Origin: Cycas panzhihuaensis
Taxonomy: Eukaryota > Cycadophyta
Reading direction: 5' to 3'
Assembly (NCBI GenBank): GCA_023213395.1
Contig: CM041465.1
Coordinates: 195,741,741-195,805,740, forward strand
DNA length: 64,000 bases
Notes under the pieces: model-generated
Told to the model about the DNA's origin: nothing
Database searches by the model: none
Seen by the model: the letters and a program-made list of their open reading frames with translations, nothing else
Shown here: piece by piece, positions 44,929-57,150 of the stretch
How positions within the stretch are numbered: the first letter of the stretch is position 1
Layout: each line of letters opens with the position of its first letter
Translations under genes and position numbers: made by a program

Positions 44929-45692
44929 ATGGACTTTATAAAATGGATGTAACAAATATCACACTTGACACTGCATATTCTATCACACAAACTATGTCAA
45001 AAATTCAACTTTGACATCAACGTCTATGGCACTTGAGCATAGACAATATCAAGATGATGGTTACAAAAAACATGGTGCATAGGCTTCCAATGATATATGG
45101 ATCAAAGTGCCTTTGTGATGCTTGTATTATAGGAACTCACCATAGATAGCCTTTCCCTAAAGGCAATTCATGGCGTGCATCACAACCCTTGCAACTAATC
45201 CATTTAGATTTATGTGGATCTAGGTCCACAGCATCTTTTGGAGGCGCTTTGTATTACATTCCATTCATAGATGATTTCTCACATAAAGTTTGGGTGTACT
45301 TCATCAGGCAAAAATTCGATGCATTTCAAAAGTTCAAGGAATTCAAACAGGAAGTGGAAAATGAGTCTGGATACTCAATTAAAATTTTGAGATCAGATAA
45401 TGGAGGTGAATTTACCTCAAAGAATTCATTCAATTCTATAAGGATCATGGGATTAAGAGACAACTCACTACTCATCATACTCCTTAGCAAAATGGACTTT
45501 CTGAGAGAATGAACAGGATTTTGGCAGATAAAGCCAAAGTAATGATGCATGCTAAAGGACTACGTCATTCCTATTCGGTAGAAGCATTCCACACAACAAG
45601 CCTTTGTGGCAAATAAGAGTCCTACTTCAATAGTCACTGACATCACACCAGAGGAGGCTTGGTCTAACAGAAAGCCAACAGATAGCCATTTG
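44929..45692 (+). repeat. Integrase repeat unit 1 in F (764 bp)
   Basis: Starts ATGGACTTTATAAAATGG and ends with AGCCATTTG. Encodes the HHCC part and integrase core. The Trp codon of the LWHQRL motif is TGA, and the Gln of TPQQNG is TAG. The catalytic Glu is kept (LSERMNR). Confidence 0.93.
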
Positions 45693-46455
45693 ATGGACTT
45701 TATAAAATGGATGCAACAAATATCACACTTGACACTGCATATTCTGTCACACAAACTATAGCAAAAATTCAACTTTGGCATTAACGTCTAGGGCACTTGA
45801 GCATAGACAATATCAAGATGATGATTACAAAAAACATGGTGCATGGGCTTCCAAGGATATATAGATCAAAGCGTCTTTGTGAAGCTTGTATTATGGGAAC
45901 TTAGCATAGATAGTCTTTCCCGAAAGGCAATTTATTGCGTGCATCACAACCCATGCACCTAATCCATTCAGATTTATGTGAACTCATGTCCATGACATCT
46001 TTTGGAGGTGCTTTGTATAACATTTCCTTCATAGATGATTTCTCACATAAAGTTTGGGTATACATAATCAGGCAAAAATCTGATGCATTTTAAAAGTTCA
46101 AGGAATTCAAACAAGAAGTGGAAAATGAATATAGATACTCAATTAAAATTTTGAATCAGAGAATGGAGGTGAATTTATCTCAAATGAATTCATTCAATTC
46201 TACAGGGATCATGGGATTAAGAGACAACTCACTACTCATCATACTCCTTAGCAAAATGGAGTTTCTAAGCGAATGAACAGGACATTGGCAGATAAAGCCA
46301 AAGCAATGATGCATGCTAAAGGACTACCTCATTCCTATTGGGTGGAAGCATTCCACACAGCAGCCTTTGTGGCAAACAAGAGTCCTACTTCAATAGTCAC
46401 TGACATCACACCAGAGGAGGCTTGGTCTAACAGAAAGCCAACAGTTAGCCATTTG
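45693..46455 (+). repeat. Integrase repeat unit 2 in F (763 bp)
   Basis: Second tandem copy. It lacks the TGA of unit 1 (TGG kept, as TTTGGCATTAACG) but shares the TAG at TPQQNG. The catalytic Glu reads Lys (VSKRMNR). Confidence 0.93.
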
Positions 46456-47214
46456 ATGGACTTTATAAAATGGATGCAACAAATATCACACTTGACACTG
46501 CATATTCTATCACACAAACTATGTCAAAAATTCAACTTTGACATCAACGTCTAAGGCACCTGAGCATAGACAATATCAAGATGATGGTTACAGAAAACAT
46601 GGTGCATAGGCTTCCAATGATATATGGATCAAAGTGTCTTTGTGATGCTTGTATTATGGGAACTCACCATAGATAGCCTTTCCCCAAAGGCAATTCATGG
46701 CATGCATCACAACCCATGCCGGTGATCCATTCAGATTTATGTGGACCCATGTCCATGACATCTTTTTGAGGTGCTTTGTATAACATTTCCTTCATAGATG
46801 ATTTCTCACATAAAGTTTGATTGTACTTCATCAGGCAAAAATCTGATGCATTTCAGAAATTCAAGGAATTCAAACAAGAAGTGGAAAATGAATCTGGATA
46901 CTTAATTAAAATTTTGAGATCAGATAATGGAAATGAATTTACCTCAAAAGAATTCATTCAATTCTACAGGGATCATGGGATTAAGAGACAACTCACTACT
47001 CATCATACTCCTTAGCAAAATGGAGTTTCTAAGCGAATGAACAGGACTTTGGCAGATAAAGCCAAAGCAATGATGCATGTTAAACGACTACCTCATTCCT
47101 ATTGGGTGGAAGCATTCCACACACCTATGTGGCAAATAGGAATCCTACTTCAACAGTCACCGACATCACACTAGAGGAGGATTGGTCTAACAAAAAGCCA
47201 ACAGTTAGCCATTA
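46456..47214 (+). repeat. Integrase repeat unit 3 in F (about 759 bp), mosaic
   Basis: The first part to about 46700 matches unit 1 at diagnostic sites (TGA at LWHQRL, CCAATGATATATGG, GATGCTTG); the later part matches unit 2 (ATGTCCATGACATC, GTGCTTTGTATAAC, VSKRMNR). Its last 100 bases are unlike both and lead into single-copy pol. Confidence 0.9.
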
Positions 47215-49257
47215 GAGGACCTCTGGGTGCACTGCTTATATGCACATTCCCCATCAGCAAAGATCAAAGTTAGATAAAAATAGTCTCAAATGTATTTTTG
47301 TAGGCTATGGCGTTCACAACAAGGCATATAAGTTATATGATCCCATTGTTAGGAAAATACATCTTTCAAGAGATGTAATCTTTGTTGAAGAAGACAATTA
47401 GGAGTTGGAATCTACATCCATCCAACCTCCTATTGAGAAAGGCAAATAGACTATTGAGGATTTTTATCTTCCACACCATGTACATCATTTGCACCAATTG
47501 TTTCTTCTTCAACTTCAGAATCAGCTCCACTTAATCCCGACACATCCTTTGTTGATCAACCATTACGACCAGAAGACATTGAGGTTCAAGCTACATCTGT
47601 TAAAAACTACCCAAATGGTATTTCCAGACAGTGAAGGACAACCAAGTCATAGAAGGAAAACATCCATCCAAGATGAGGCAGCAAACCAATTATGCACTTA
47701 TGGCTAAAGTGCTTCGTGTTGATGAGCCTTCCACTTTTGAAGAGGCATATCAAAATGAAAATTGGAAGGCTACCATGGATGAAGAAATCCATTCTATTGA
47801 AAAGAATGGAACATGGGATTTGGTAGAATTGCCTAAAAACAAACAGCCAATCAGTTGCAAATGGGTTTATAAAACTAAATTCCACTCTGATTGTTCACTT
47901 AAGCGTCAAAACGCTCGACTTGTTACAAAGGGCTTCAAACAAAAGGAAGGCATTGATTATGAGGAGACCATTGCACCAGTTGCAAACATGAACACCATCA
48001 AACTCATTTTGGCCTTAGCTACTCAATGCAAATGGCCAATCTACAAGATGGATGTGAAGAGCGCCTTCCTCAACAGCAATCTTCGAGAGGAGGTATATTT
48101 AGAGCAACCTCTTGGTTACAAAGTACAAGGCAAAGAACATCTTGTTTGTCGCCTCAAAAAGGCATTGTATGACATGAAACAAGCCCCTAGAGCATGGTAC
48201 TCAAAAATCGATGATTACTTTTTGTGATATGGATATCATCAATCCACATCAGATCCTAATTTATACATTAAAGTTGGGAAGGACCATGCTATCTTTATTG
48301 TCTTATATGTAGATGACTTAGTAATCATACGAAATGACACTAAGATGATTGAGATTCTCCAAGGTGACCTTCAGAGAAGTTTTCAAATGGAAAATCTTGG
48401 ATTTCTACATTACATTTTAGGCATGGAGGTATGGCAACAGCCAGTCCATATCTTCATCTCCCAAGCAAAATACTCTTGGGGCATTTTACAGTGGTTTAGA
48501 ATGCAAGACTGCAAATTGACGCATACACCTATCGCGAATGGCACCAAATTGACTCTTAATGAGGAAGCAGAACCAGCAAATCCCACTTTATATCGGCAAC
48601 TAGTTGGTAGCCTAATCTACCTCACCAATACTAGACTAGACATTTCATTTGCTGTTGGAATTTGTTCTAGGTATATGTCTCAGCCTAATCCAAAACATTG
48701 AAATGCAGCAAAGCATATACTAAGATACCTAAAAGGCACATTGTAGCATGGCCTTTAGTATACTCATAATGAGAATTTCATCTTGAAAGGATTCTCATAT
48801 TTTGATTGGGCAAGTTACCAAGATAGCCACAGATCACCCTCGAGATATTGTTTCACCATTAGTTCAGGAGTCATTTCGTGGAGTTACAAGAAGCAACCCA
48901 ATGTTACCTTGTCACCCACGGAAGCAGAGTACAAAGTTGCAGCCAGTGCAGTTTGTGAGGCTATTTGGCTTAGGAGGATTCTTAGAGAGATTGGACTTGA
49001 GTAGGATCACCCCACCAGGCTATACGACGACAATTAAAGTGTGCTCAAGTTAACCAAGAATCCAATTTTTCATGCAAGGACGAAACACATAGAAGTTCAT
49101 CACCATTTTATCAAGGAGCATATACAAAAAGGTGAGATCAACCGCTTCTACAGGCCCACAGACTAGTAGACTGCAAATATCTTTACCAAGCCACTTGGTA
49201 CGAAAAAGTTTAAAAAATTCAAAGATGGTCTTGGTGTCCAACTCAACAATGTAAATA

Positions 49258-49268
49258 GTAAGGGGGGG
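49258..49268 (+). other. Polypurine tract of F
   Basis: GTAAGGGGGGG region directly before the 3' LTR start TGTTAAACC. Confidence 0.85.
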
Positions 49269-49814
49269 TGTTAAACCTTATGCTTACATGTTAAGTAATG
49301 TACTTTGTAATATTTCATTGTTTGTACTTTATGTAAGTGTGACTTATCACCCAATGTGATAAACTGCACACCCACTTTCCTTCTAGTGATATAACATTGT
49401 AACTTAAGGGTCAAAGCGACCCTTATGAACTTTTGCTCACAAGAGAGCCCAAAGGACACATGTCCTATATGCAAAAGGTATAACTTGGATGTTTGACACT
49501 TGTCAAATATCAAGCCCCTTAGGTCTCTCCTCCAACTCTATATATTGAGACCAATTTTCATGTATTTCATATGGAAAGTGAGTAGCATTGTTATGTTGTC
49601 AATTTGCTAATCAAGCATTCATTCTTATTTGGAGATTGGACCAATTCCTTCTCCTCCATATTGGTATTCTTATGCTTGTGCTTTTCATGTTCATGCTTGC
49701 TTAAACTGCTCATTTCATTATTTGCTTTCATAGATGCTAATCATCTCATTTGTGAGCAGATCTTTCTCCTCTCTTAGATCCTTTGTTTAATAGGCCTAAT
49801 GCCCATTTCTAACA
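49269..49814 (+). repeat. 3' LTR of F
   Basis: 546 bp, TGTTAAACC to TTTCTAACA. Many substitutions relative to 41080-41611, consistent with age. Confidence 0.92.
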
Positions 49815-50735
49815 TACTGGACATTGTATGGAATAATGAAAAACCACACAAAAAACCCAAGAGTGATGCTACAAACATGTAGAGAAACTAAATTATGTTT
49901 GAATCCAAGAAAATACATGTTCTTAATAACAATTGGACACTTGTTAGGGCATATCATTTGCAAAGAAGGTTTGCTAACTAACTTTGCCAAGGTTGTTGCA
50001 ATTCTACATTTCCGACAACCTTTAACAGAAAACAACTCAAAGGATTTTTAGGATTTACTAGATATTATCGAAAAATTGTCAAGGGATACACACATATTTC
50101 TAGACCTTTGGAATACCTGTTAAAAAAAATATGGATTGGGAATGGGGACGAGACCAGTAAAAGGCATTTGAAGCATTGCGACAAGCCATAGCCTCCACTC
50201 CTGTACTCAAATTTCCTAAGTGGAATAAGATTTTCCATGTCCATGTCAATGCCTCACAATTTGCAATAGGATGTATACTGTCACAACTGGGAGAAAGTAA
50301 TGTGGATCAACCAATCTTCTTTGCTAGCAAGAAACTAACCAAAGCTGAGCAAAATTATACTACCATAGCAAGGGGAGATTTGGGAATGGTTTATGCATTA
50401 CAAAAATTTTAACACTACTTATTATCGAACCCCTTTATCTTTTATGTGGATCACCAAGCTCTAATGTATTTGATTAACAAACCATTATTAAGAGGGCGCA
50501 TAAGTCAATGGTTAATGTTTCTCCAAGAATTCACTTTCAAAATTGTGGTCAAACCAAGGAAAGCACATATCGTCACCACCTCTCGAGAATGGAAAATAGG
50601 GAGAAAGTCGTTGAAATAAAAGATGATTACCCTGATGCAGCCTTGTTTAGTGTAGAGGTCATTTCAATAGAATGGTACAAGGACACTCAGAAATTCTTAG
50701 CAACACGTGAATTTCCATCACACATGGACAAAACC
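49815..50735 (+). pseudogene. pol: G RT C-terminal part and RNase H
   Basis: Continues the frame interrupted by F: CRETKLCLNPRKYMF near 49878, LLGHIICKEGLLT (RT connection), [21 protein letters not shown], then the RNase H domain with HVHVNASQFAIGCILSQ (Asp at the first catalytic position is Asn), IFFASKKLTKAEQNYTT and FYVDHQALMYLINKP. Stops near 49855, 50158 and 50411. These are standard gypsy RNase H motifs. Confidence 0.88.
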
Positions 50736-51240
50736 CAATGACAAAACTTAATGTGAAAAGCAAAACCTTGCCAACTAATTTATGGAGAGTTATATTGTCT
50801 TGGCTCCAACGATGTGTTGCATCATTGCATTCGACCCGATGAGATATCCCAAATAATCACTCAAGCTCATGAGGGAATATTTGGAGGCCATACTGAAGTT
50901 AAAAATACATGGCCAAAGGTCTTTACTGCTAGACTCTGGTGGCCTATATTGTTCAAAGATGGAACGCAATGGGTGAAAAAATGCAATCAATGTCAATGAA
51001 TAGAGAAGCCACGGAAACAGGATTACAATCCACTAAAACCAATATTGCCATTAGCACCCTTTGAAAAATGGGGATTGGATTTTGAGCGACCCATCAAGTT
51101 AGTCGCACGACAATCCCCAACATGATTTATCCTAGTAGCGACAGACTATGCAATAAAATGGGTTGAAGCGAGACCACTCCACAAAGCAGATTCAACCAGT
51201 ACGGCAAAAGTTTTATATTCCCAAACCATAAGCTTTTCTT
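50736..51240 (+). pseudogene. pol: G integrase, first copy, truncated
   Basis: Zinc-binding HHCC region (ITQAHEGIFGGHTE, then CNQCQ) and the first third of the catalytic core: PFEKWGLDFERPIK with the first catalytic Asp, FILVATDYAIKWVEARPLHK. It is cut near 51235, before the second Asp, where a second gypsy segment begins upstream of its own HHCC site. Confidence 0.82.
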
Positions 51241-52467
51241 AGTCAAAGACATTCCCTCTTGGTATGAAGGCATTGCAGAATATTTGAAGACAGGGTAGAC
51301 ACCAAGAGAAATGGATAGAGTCAAGAGGAGGAGTTTCATTAAAAAAGCCTTTCCATTTTAGTTGGTACGAGGAATGCTTTATAAAGTAGGACCTGACGAA
51401 GTGCTCAGAAGATGCATTTTGGAACACGAGGTGCAAGCTATGCTCAGAGAAGCTCACGAGGGAGCAGCATCTGCTCACTGTGGGAGCGAAGCAACAACGA
51501 GGGAGGTGTTATTTATAGGCTTGTGGTGGCCAACCTTTTTCGACAATTCAAAAAAATGGGTAAAAAGTTGTGGCGTATGCTAACGAACAGGTAAGCCTTC
51601 CAAGGCTAATTATTTACTTCTGCATCTGATCCTAACTAGAGCACCATTTGAAAAATGGGGGCTAAATTTTGTGGGACCGATCAGCCCACCTGCTAGAAGA
51701 ACAAATGCCTGGTATATCCTTGTAGCCACAGACTTTGTGACTAAATGGACCGAGGCAAGACCTATGAGGCAGTGTGATGCCAGAAGCACCGCCCGATTTT
51801 TATATGAGGTAATCATAGCACATTTTGGCTACCCTTTAGAAATTATATCCAACCAAGGTAGCAACTTTTTAAATAAAACCATTGAGTATCTTACGTTGGA
51901 ATTTTTGATCCAACATGGTAAATCTTCACCCTATTATCTGAGGGCAAATGGACATGTAGAGAGTCCTAATAAGATTTTAAAGATTGCTCTGATGAAAATC
52001 TGCAACATAGATCACATCGATTGGGTAGATAGATTGCACTCGGTCCTATGGGCAAAAAGAACAATGAAGAAGCGTCCTCATAAACGTACCCACATTCAAC
52101 TGGTATACGAATTGGAGACGATAGTTCCTCTAGAGTTTCAAGCAGAAAGTATCCAGGTAGCCCAATAGGTAAGGCTCGAAAAACAGGATTCTTATAACCA
52201 GTGCCATATGGGAATTGCAAGTTGAATAAACCAAGAGAAAAGCCTAGCATGATTGGCATTTAAAGGTTGCTCAGTAGCAAACATGATTTGGTTTTATTAT
52301 ATAATAGTAAATTTAAAATAAAACCAGGGAAGATGAAAATTGGATGGCTCAGACCATATAAGGTTAATCACATTCATGAAAATGGAGCAATTAGATTAGA
52401 GCTATCGGACAATAAGCCATTAACAAAACTTGTCAATGGCAACAGGTTAAAATTATACAAATATTAA
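51241..52467 (+). pseudogene. pol: G integrase, second copy, to the end of pol
   Basis: Begins with the RNase H-integrase linker (SWYEGIAEYLKTG), then HHCC (REAHEGAASAHCG, SCGVC), core and C-terminal part. Both catalytic Asp residues are Asn (WGLNFVGPI; SNQGSNF), each explained by one G-to-A change; the Glu is present (GHVESPNK). The frame is open for 165 codons at 51671-52168 and ends with GWLRPYKVNHIHENGAI and the stop at 52465-52467. Both copies are gypsy type but are not near-identical, so this is a junction of two related sequences and not a recent simple duplication. Confidence 0.85.
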
Positions 52468-52679
52468 ATGGAAAAAAAAAAGAGCATGTGAACCAAGAGG
52501 AGTTGTGATTATCAAGTCAAGTTTATGCTATAGGTCACGGTATCATAAAAAAGAGATAGTGCACATAATGATGGGAGAAGCACCATCATAAGAATTCGAC
52601 GGTTGATGGTCGTACTAATGGTCGCAATTAGACTAAATGTGCTACATCATTATAAATTCGACATATACCATTATCTTGA
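52468..52679 (+). other. Gap between G pol and the unidentified reading frame
   Basis: About 210 bases with an A-rich start and no gene. It holds a GATGGTCGTACTAATGGTCGC segment that vaguely resembles sequence near 35441. Confidence 0.45.
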
Positions 52680-53198
52680 AATGATAATCATATCAACAGA
52701 AATCAACGACGCAACTGTAGATAGTACGAGAAACCATTCATAAATTAGTCAACGGGAACAAGTCATGATGGCAGACCAGGCATATGGAATGGTTGCAATC
52801 AAGGATATGGAAAAAAATATCATCATCAAAGAAAATGACGACCCAGGACTCAAGTTGAATGGCTCCGAATGAGAATTGATGATAAAGGAAGGAAGATAAT
52901 GACAGATGTTGGGTTCAACAAATATGTTCTCATAGGTACATTTCCATTTTCTTCAAAGTTTTTATCAACGATAACTATGATCTTGTCTATGTAGCCAAAA
53001 ATTTTGGATATATTGGTCGAAGCTATTGTGGCCTTGACTGGTTTACCCAGTAAGGGAGAGCAGATAGCCAGAGACAAACAGATTTCAAGGGAAAAGGATG
53101 CAAAACAAATTGGAGCTGATGAAAAAGATAATTCAAGCTCAGGAATCCACATTGCTAGAACTCGGTCACCAGAGAACTGCTGGATGGCACACTTCATC
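52680..53198 (+). pseudogene. Unidentified reading frame X, part 1
   Basis: One plus-strand frame (codons beginning at multiples of three) can be followed from about 52680 to the H insertion, with four stops. Open segments include PRTQVEWLRMRIDDKGRK near 52842 and, from 53004, ILVEAIVALTGLPSKGEQ. The frame continues without shift on the far side of H at 60831. I recognise no family. Its place 210 bases after the end of gypsy pol and before a polypurine tract is that of the extra 3' frame (often called env-like) of Athila/Tat elements, but whether it belongs to G is unproven. Confidence 0.6.
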
Positions 53199-53738
53199 TG
53201 TTGAAAGTGGCTTTAAGCCTATAATTCCCAAGATCTAGAAGATTGATCCTCTCTAGTTCTAGAAAGCAAGAGATCTATACTAACAATGAAAATGAGATTC
53301 AAATGAACAAGATCAAAGCATAAAGAGAATGAGCAAGATGATACCAAATGAGAGGAGATGGAATTAGTCCAATCTCCAAATGAATATCAGTTTGATTAGC
53401 AAACTGGCAACATAACAATACAACTCCAACTCTATATATGAAACATGAGAAGTGGTCTCAATATATAGAGTTACAGAAGAGACCTAAGGCATTGGATGTT
53501 TGACAAGTGTCAAACATCCAAGCTACATGCCTTACATGTAGGACATATGTCCTTTCGGACTCTCAAGTGAGCAAAAGTGCATGGTCATTTGACCCTTAAG
53601 TGGCAATGTTGTCACTAGAAAAGAATGCGGCTGTGCACTTTATCACTTAAGTGATAAGTCATCCCATAAAGTACAAAAGTACAAATAATACATGAAAATA
53701 AAGTGCATATCCTTAACATGCAAACATAAGGTTTAACA
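53199..53738 (-). repeat. 3' LTR of H
   Basis: 540 bp, single U3 inverted repeat (near 53492-53521) and the TATCACTTAAGTGATA palindrome near 53640-53656. Confidence 0.95.
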
Positions 53739-53749
53739 CCCCCCCTTAC
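53739..53749 (-). other. Polypurine tract of H
   Basis: Minus strand GTAAGGGGGGG before the LTR start; same sequence as in F. Confidence 0.85.
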
Positions 53750-53779
53750 TGTTTACAATGTTAAGTCGGACCCCTAGAC

Positions 53780-56700
53780 AACCTCTAAATTTTACAAATT
53801 TTTCTCTACCAAGAAGCTTGGTAAAGATATCTGCTGCTCAATAGGTCTATACTAGAGATTGACGTCACCATTCTGCACATGCTCTCTGATGAAATGATGA
53901 ACCTCGATGTGTCTGCTCCGTGCATGAAAAACTAGATTCTTGGCCAACTTGAGCACACTTTGATTGTCGCAATATATCCTGGTGGGGCGATCCTGCTCAA
54001 GTCCAAGCTCCCCAATAATCTGTCATAGCTAGATAGCCTCACAAGTTGGGCCATCTACAACTTTGTACTCGGCTTAGGTGGAGAACAAGGTAACATTGGG
54101 TTGCTTCTTGCAACTGCACGAAACAACTCCTGAACCAAGGGTAAAACAGTAACCCGAGGTTGATTCCCTACTATCCTGGCAACCTGCCCAATCAGAATCT
54201 GAGAACCCTTCCAAGATGAAGTCCTCATTATGTGCATACTGAAGGCCATGGTGCATTGTGCCTTTAATGCATTTCAGTATGTGTTTTGTTGCATTCCAAT
54301 GTATCTGATTAGGTTGAGACATGTATCTAGAACAAATCCCAACTGCAAATGGAATTTCTGGCAGAGTGTTGGTGAGATAGATGAGGCTACCAATCAACTA
54401 CAAGTAAAGAGTGGAATCTGTTGGTTCAACTTTTTCATTAAGAGTGAGCTTTGTTTCATTCTCCATAGGTGTTGGAGTTGGTTTGCAATCATGTATCCTG
54501 AAGCACCGTAAAATGTCCCAAGAATATTTGGCTTGGGAGATGAAGATATAGCCTCGTTGTTGCTGTACCTCAAAGCCTAGAAAATAATGTAGAAGTCTGA
54601 GATCTGTCATCTCAAAACTTCTCTTCAAATCATCTTGGAGAATCTATACCATATTAGTGTCATTACCAATGATCACTAAGTCATCAACATACAAGACAAT
54701 AAAGATAGCATGGTCTTTCCCAACTTTGATGTACACGTTACGATCTGATGTGGATCGATAAAAACCATATCTCAAAAAATAATCATCGATTTTTTAGTAT
54801 CATGGTCGTGGATCTTGTTTCAAGCCATATAAAGCCTTTTTGAGGCAACAAACTAAATGCTCCTTGCCTTGTACTTTGTAATCAGGAGGTTGCTCCAAAT
54901 ATACCTCCTCTTGAAGATCGCCACTGAGAAAGGCCCTCTTCACGTCCATATGATAAACTGGGCATTTACATTGAACAACTAAGGCCTAGATGAGTCCGAT
55001 GGTGCTCATATTTGTAACAAGTGCAAAGGTCTCCTCATAGTCAATACCTTCCTTTTGCTTGAAGCCCTTTGCAACAAGTCGGGCCTTTTGGCGCTTAAGT
55101 GTACCATCAAAATGGAATTTGGTCTTGTAGACCCATTTGCAACTGATTGCTTGTTTGTGCTTAGACAATTCTACCAAATCCCATGTTCCATTCTTTTCAA
55201 TAGAATGGATTTCTTTACCATGGCAGCTTTCCAATTTTCATTTTTAGAAGCCTCCTCAAAAGTGGAAGGCTCATCAACACAAAGCACTTCAGCTATAAGT
55301 GCCTAATTGGTTTGTTGCCTATATTTTGATGGACGTTTTCCTTCAACAATCTGGCCGTCCTGAACAGTCTAAGTATACCATTTGAACAACTTTTTGATTG
55401 ATGTTACTTGAACCTCAATGTCTTCTGGTCTGAGTGGTTGATTAACAAAAGATGTGCTAGGATCAAATGGAGCAGAATCTGATGATGTGGATGGTTTAGC
55501 TGGTGCAGATAATGTACATGGTGTGGAAGATTGAGAGGGAAGGAAAGCCTCAACAATCTTTTTGCCTTTGTCAAGAGGAGGTTGGATGGATGCTAAGTCC
55601 AACTCCTTGTGTTCATCTTCAGCAAAGATTACATCTCTTGAGAGATACATTTTCTTCCCAATAGGATCATATAACTTGTAAGCTTTGCTATGAATGGCAT
55701 AGCCTACAAACATGCATTTTAGACTATGTTTGTCTAACTTAGATCTTTGTTGAGTGGGGATGTGCATATAAGCAATGCACCCAAAAGTCCTCAAATGACT
55801 GACAGTAGGCTTTTTGCCAGACCAAGCCTCCTCTAGTGTGATGCTGGTGACTGTTGAAGTAGGACTCTGATTTGTCACATAGGCAGTTGTGTGGAATGCT
55901 TCTGCCCAGGAAGCTCAAGTCAGTCCCTTTGGATGCATCATTGCTTTGGCTTTGTTTGTCAAAGTTCTATTCATATATTCGGAGACTCCATTTTGTTGAG
56001 GAGTATGAGGAATGGTGCGCTATCTCCGAATGTCGTTATTCTTACAGAATTGAGTGAATTCCTTTGAAGTGAATTCACCTCCATTGTCTAACCTTAGAAT
56101 TTTGATTGAATGGCTAGATTCATTCTCCACTTCAAGTTTGAATTCCTTAAATTTTTGGAATACTTCAGACTTTTGTTTGATGAAGCAAACCCAAACTTTG
56201 TGGGAGAAATTGTCGATGAAGGAGATGTAAGACAAAGCTCCTCCAAAGGATGTGGTGGACATAGGTACACACAAATCCGAATGTATCAATTGCAAAGGAT
56301 TCGATGCACTTCAAGCTTTGCCTTTAGGGAAAGGCAATCAATGTTGTGTCCCCATTATACATGCTTCACAAAGACATTTTGAACCATATACCTTTGGAAG
56401 CCCATGCACCATGTTCTTGTTCATCATCAGCTTGATATTGTCTAAACTCGGGTGGCTTAGACATTGATGCCAAAGTTGCATCTTTGTCAATGATTGCGTG
56501 ACAGAGTAAGTAGAATCAAGTGTTATATTATTTGCATCCAACTTATAAAGACCATGGTCTTCATGATCAATGGCTACAACCTTATCATGCTTGTCACTAA
56601 TGACATATTTCCCATTTTTGAACAAAATGCTCATCTGTTGCTTGTCCAATTGGCTAATAGATAGCAGACTCTTCTTCATGGAAGGGATTAGGTAGGCATC

Positions 56701-57150
56701 ACCATTGAGAAATGTGGAAGAAGGATTTGAGGGAGAATGAAATGAGACAACTTTGCCTATGTCTGATATCTGAACTGATTCAATGTTGCTAAAGGTCATT
56801 GATCGACCTTTTCCTTCTTTGATGTCATAAAGGAGTTCTTCACTCCCAGTCATGTGACATGAAACCCCCTAGTCGATGATCCATGTTTGATCAACATCTA
56901 ACTTGTGATAAGCACAAAATAGCTTATCCTCATCTGCAAATTGATTGGTGTGGCATTGATTACCACCTCTAAACCCTCGCCCCTTCCTCTTTGACCTCCT
57001 CGATATGCACTTTGATTTGGTCGAGGGTTGTTGTTGTTGTTGTTGTTGAAACCATTGTTGCTGCTGGAATTGCTGACGAGGTTGTTGCTGCCTCTGATGC
57101 TACTGACGAGGCTATTGTTGCCTCTGATGTTGCTGACGTGGCTGTCGTTG
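53780..57150 (-). pseudogene. pol: H pol remnant: protease, integrase, RT, RNase H
   Basis: Right to left: protease core near 56870 with a stop in place of Ser (D-stop-G), GAG-pre-integrase at 56338-56853 (171 open codons, LWHQCLSHPS, CLCEACIMGTQH), integrase core with HSDLCVPM near 56285 and LDNGGEF near 56085, an open segment of 169 codons at 55369-55878 (FGCIAYMHIP, KCMFVGYAIHSKAYK), RT with Y-V-D-D at 54680-54691, and RNase H with the CKKQPNVTLFST segment near 54080. Stops and frameshifts occur in every domain. Confidence 0.92.

Larger units (their letters stand above)
44411..49240 (+). pseudogene. pol: F pol remnant with triplicated GAG-pre-integrase/integrase section
   Basis: The frame open from 43987 to 44883 contains a Gln-rich linker, the protease core D-S-R-A at 44611-44622 (norm D-S-G-A) and the start of GAG-pre-integrase. 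Three tandem copies of the following section run from 44929 to about 47214. Single-copy pol then continues: VFVGYGVHN-like segment near 47300, RT with KWPIYKMDVKSAFLN (48030), KALYDMKQAPRAWY, Y-V-D-D at 48306-48317, and RNase H with the ISWSYKKQPNVTLSPTEAEY segment near 48880. The best open frames are 47631-48227 and 48345-48701. Numerous stops prevent a product. Confidence 0.92.
41080..49814 (+). mobile_element. F: Ty1-copia element nested in the RT of G
   Basis: 8735 bp, with 5' LTR 41080-41611, primer site, 2-kb leader, gag, pol with a triplicated integrase section and 3' LTR 49269-49814. The LTRs are clearly more diverged than those of A or B, so the insertion is old. The flanks GACTA (41075-41079) and TACTG (49815-49819) agree only in the middle three bases, an eroded duplication at best. 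Without the extra repeat units its length would be about 7.2 kb, like A and B. Confidence 0.9.
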
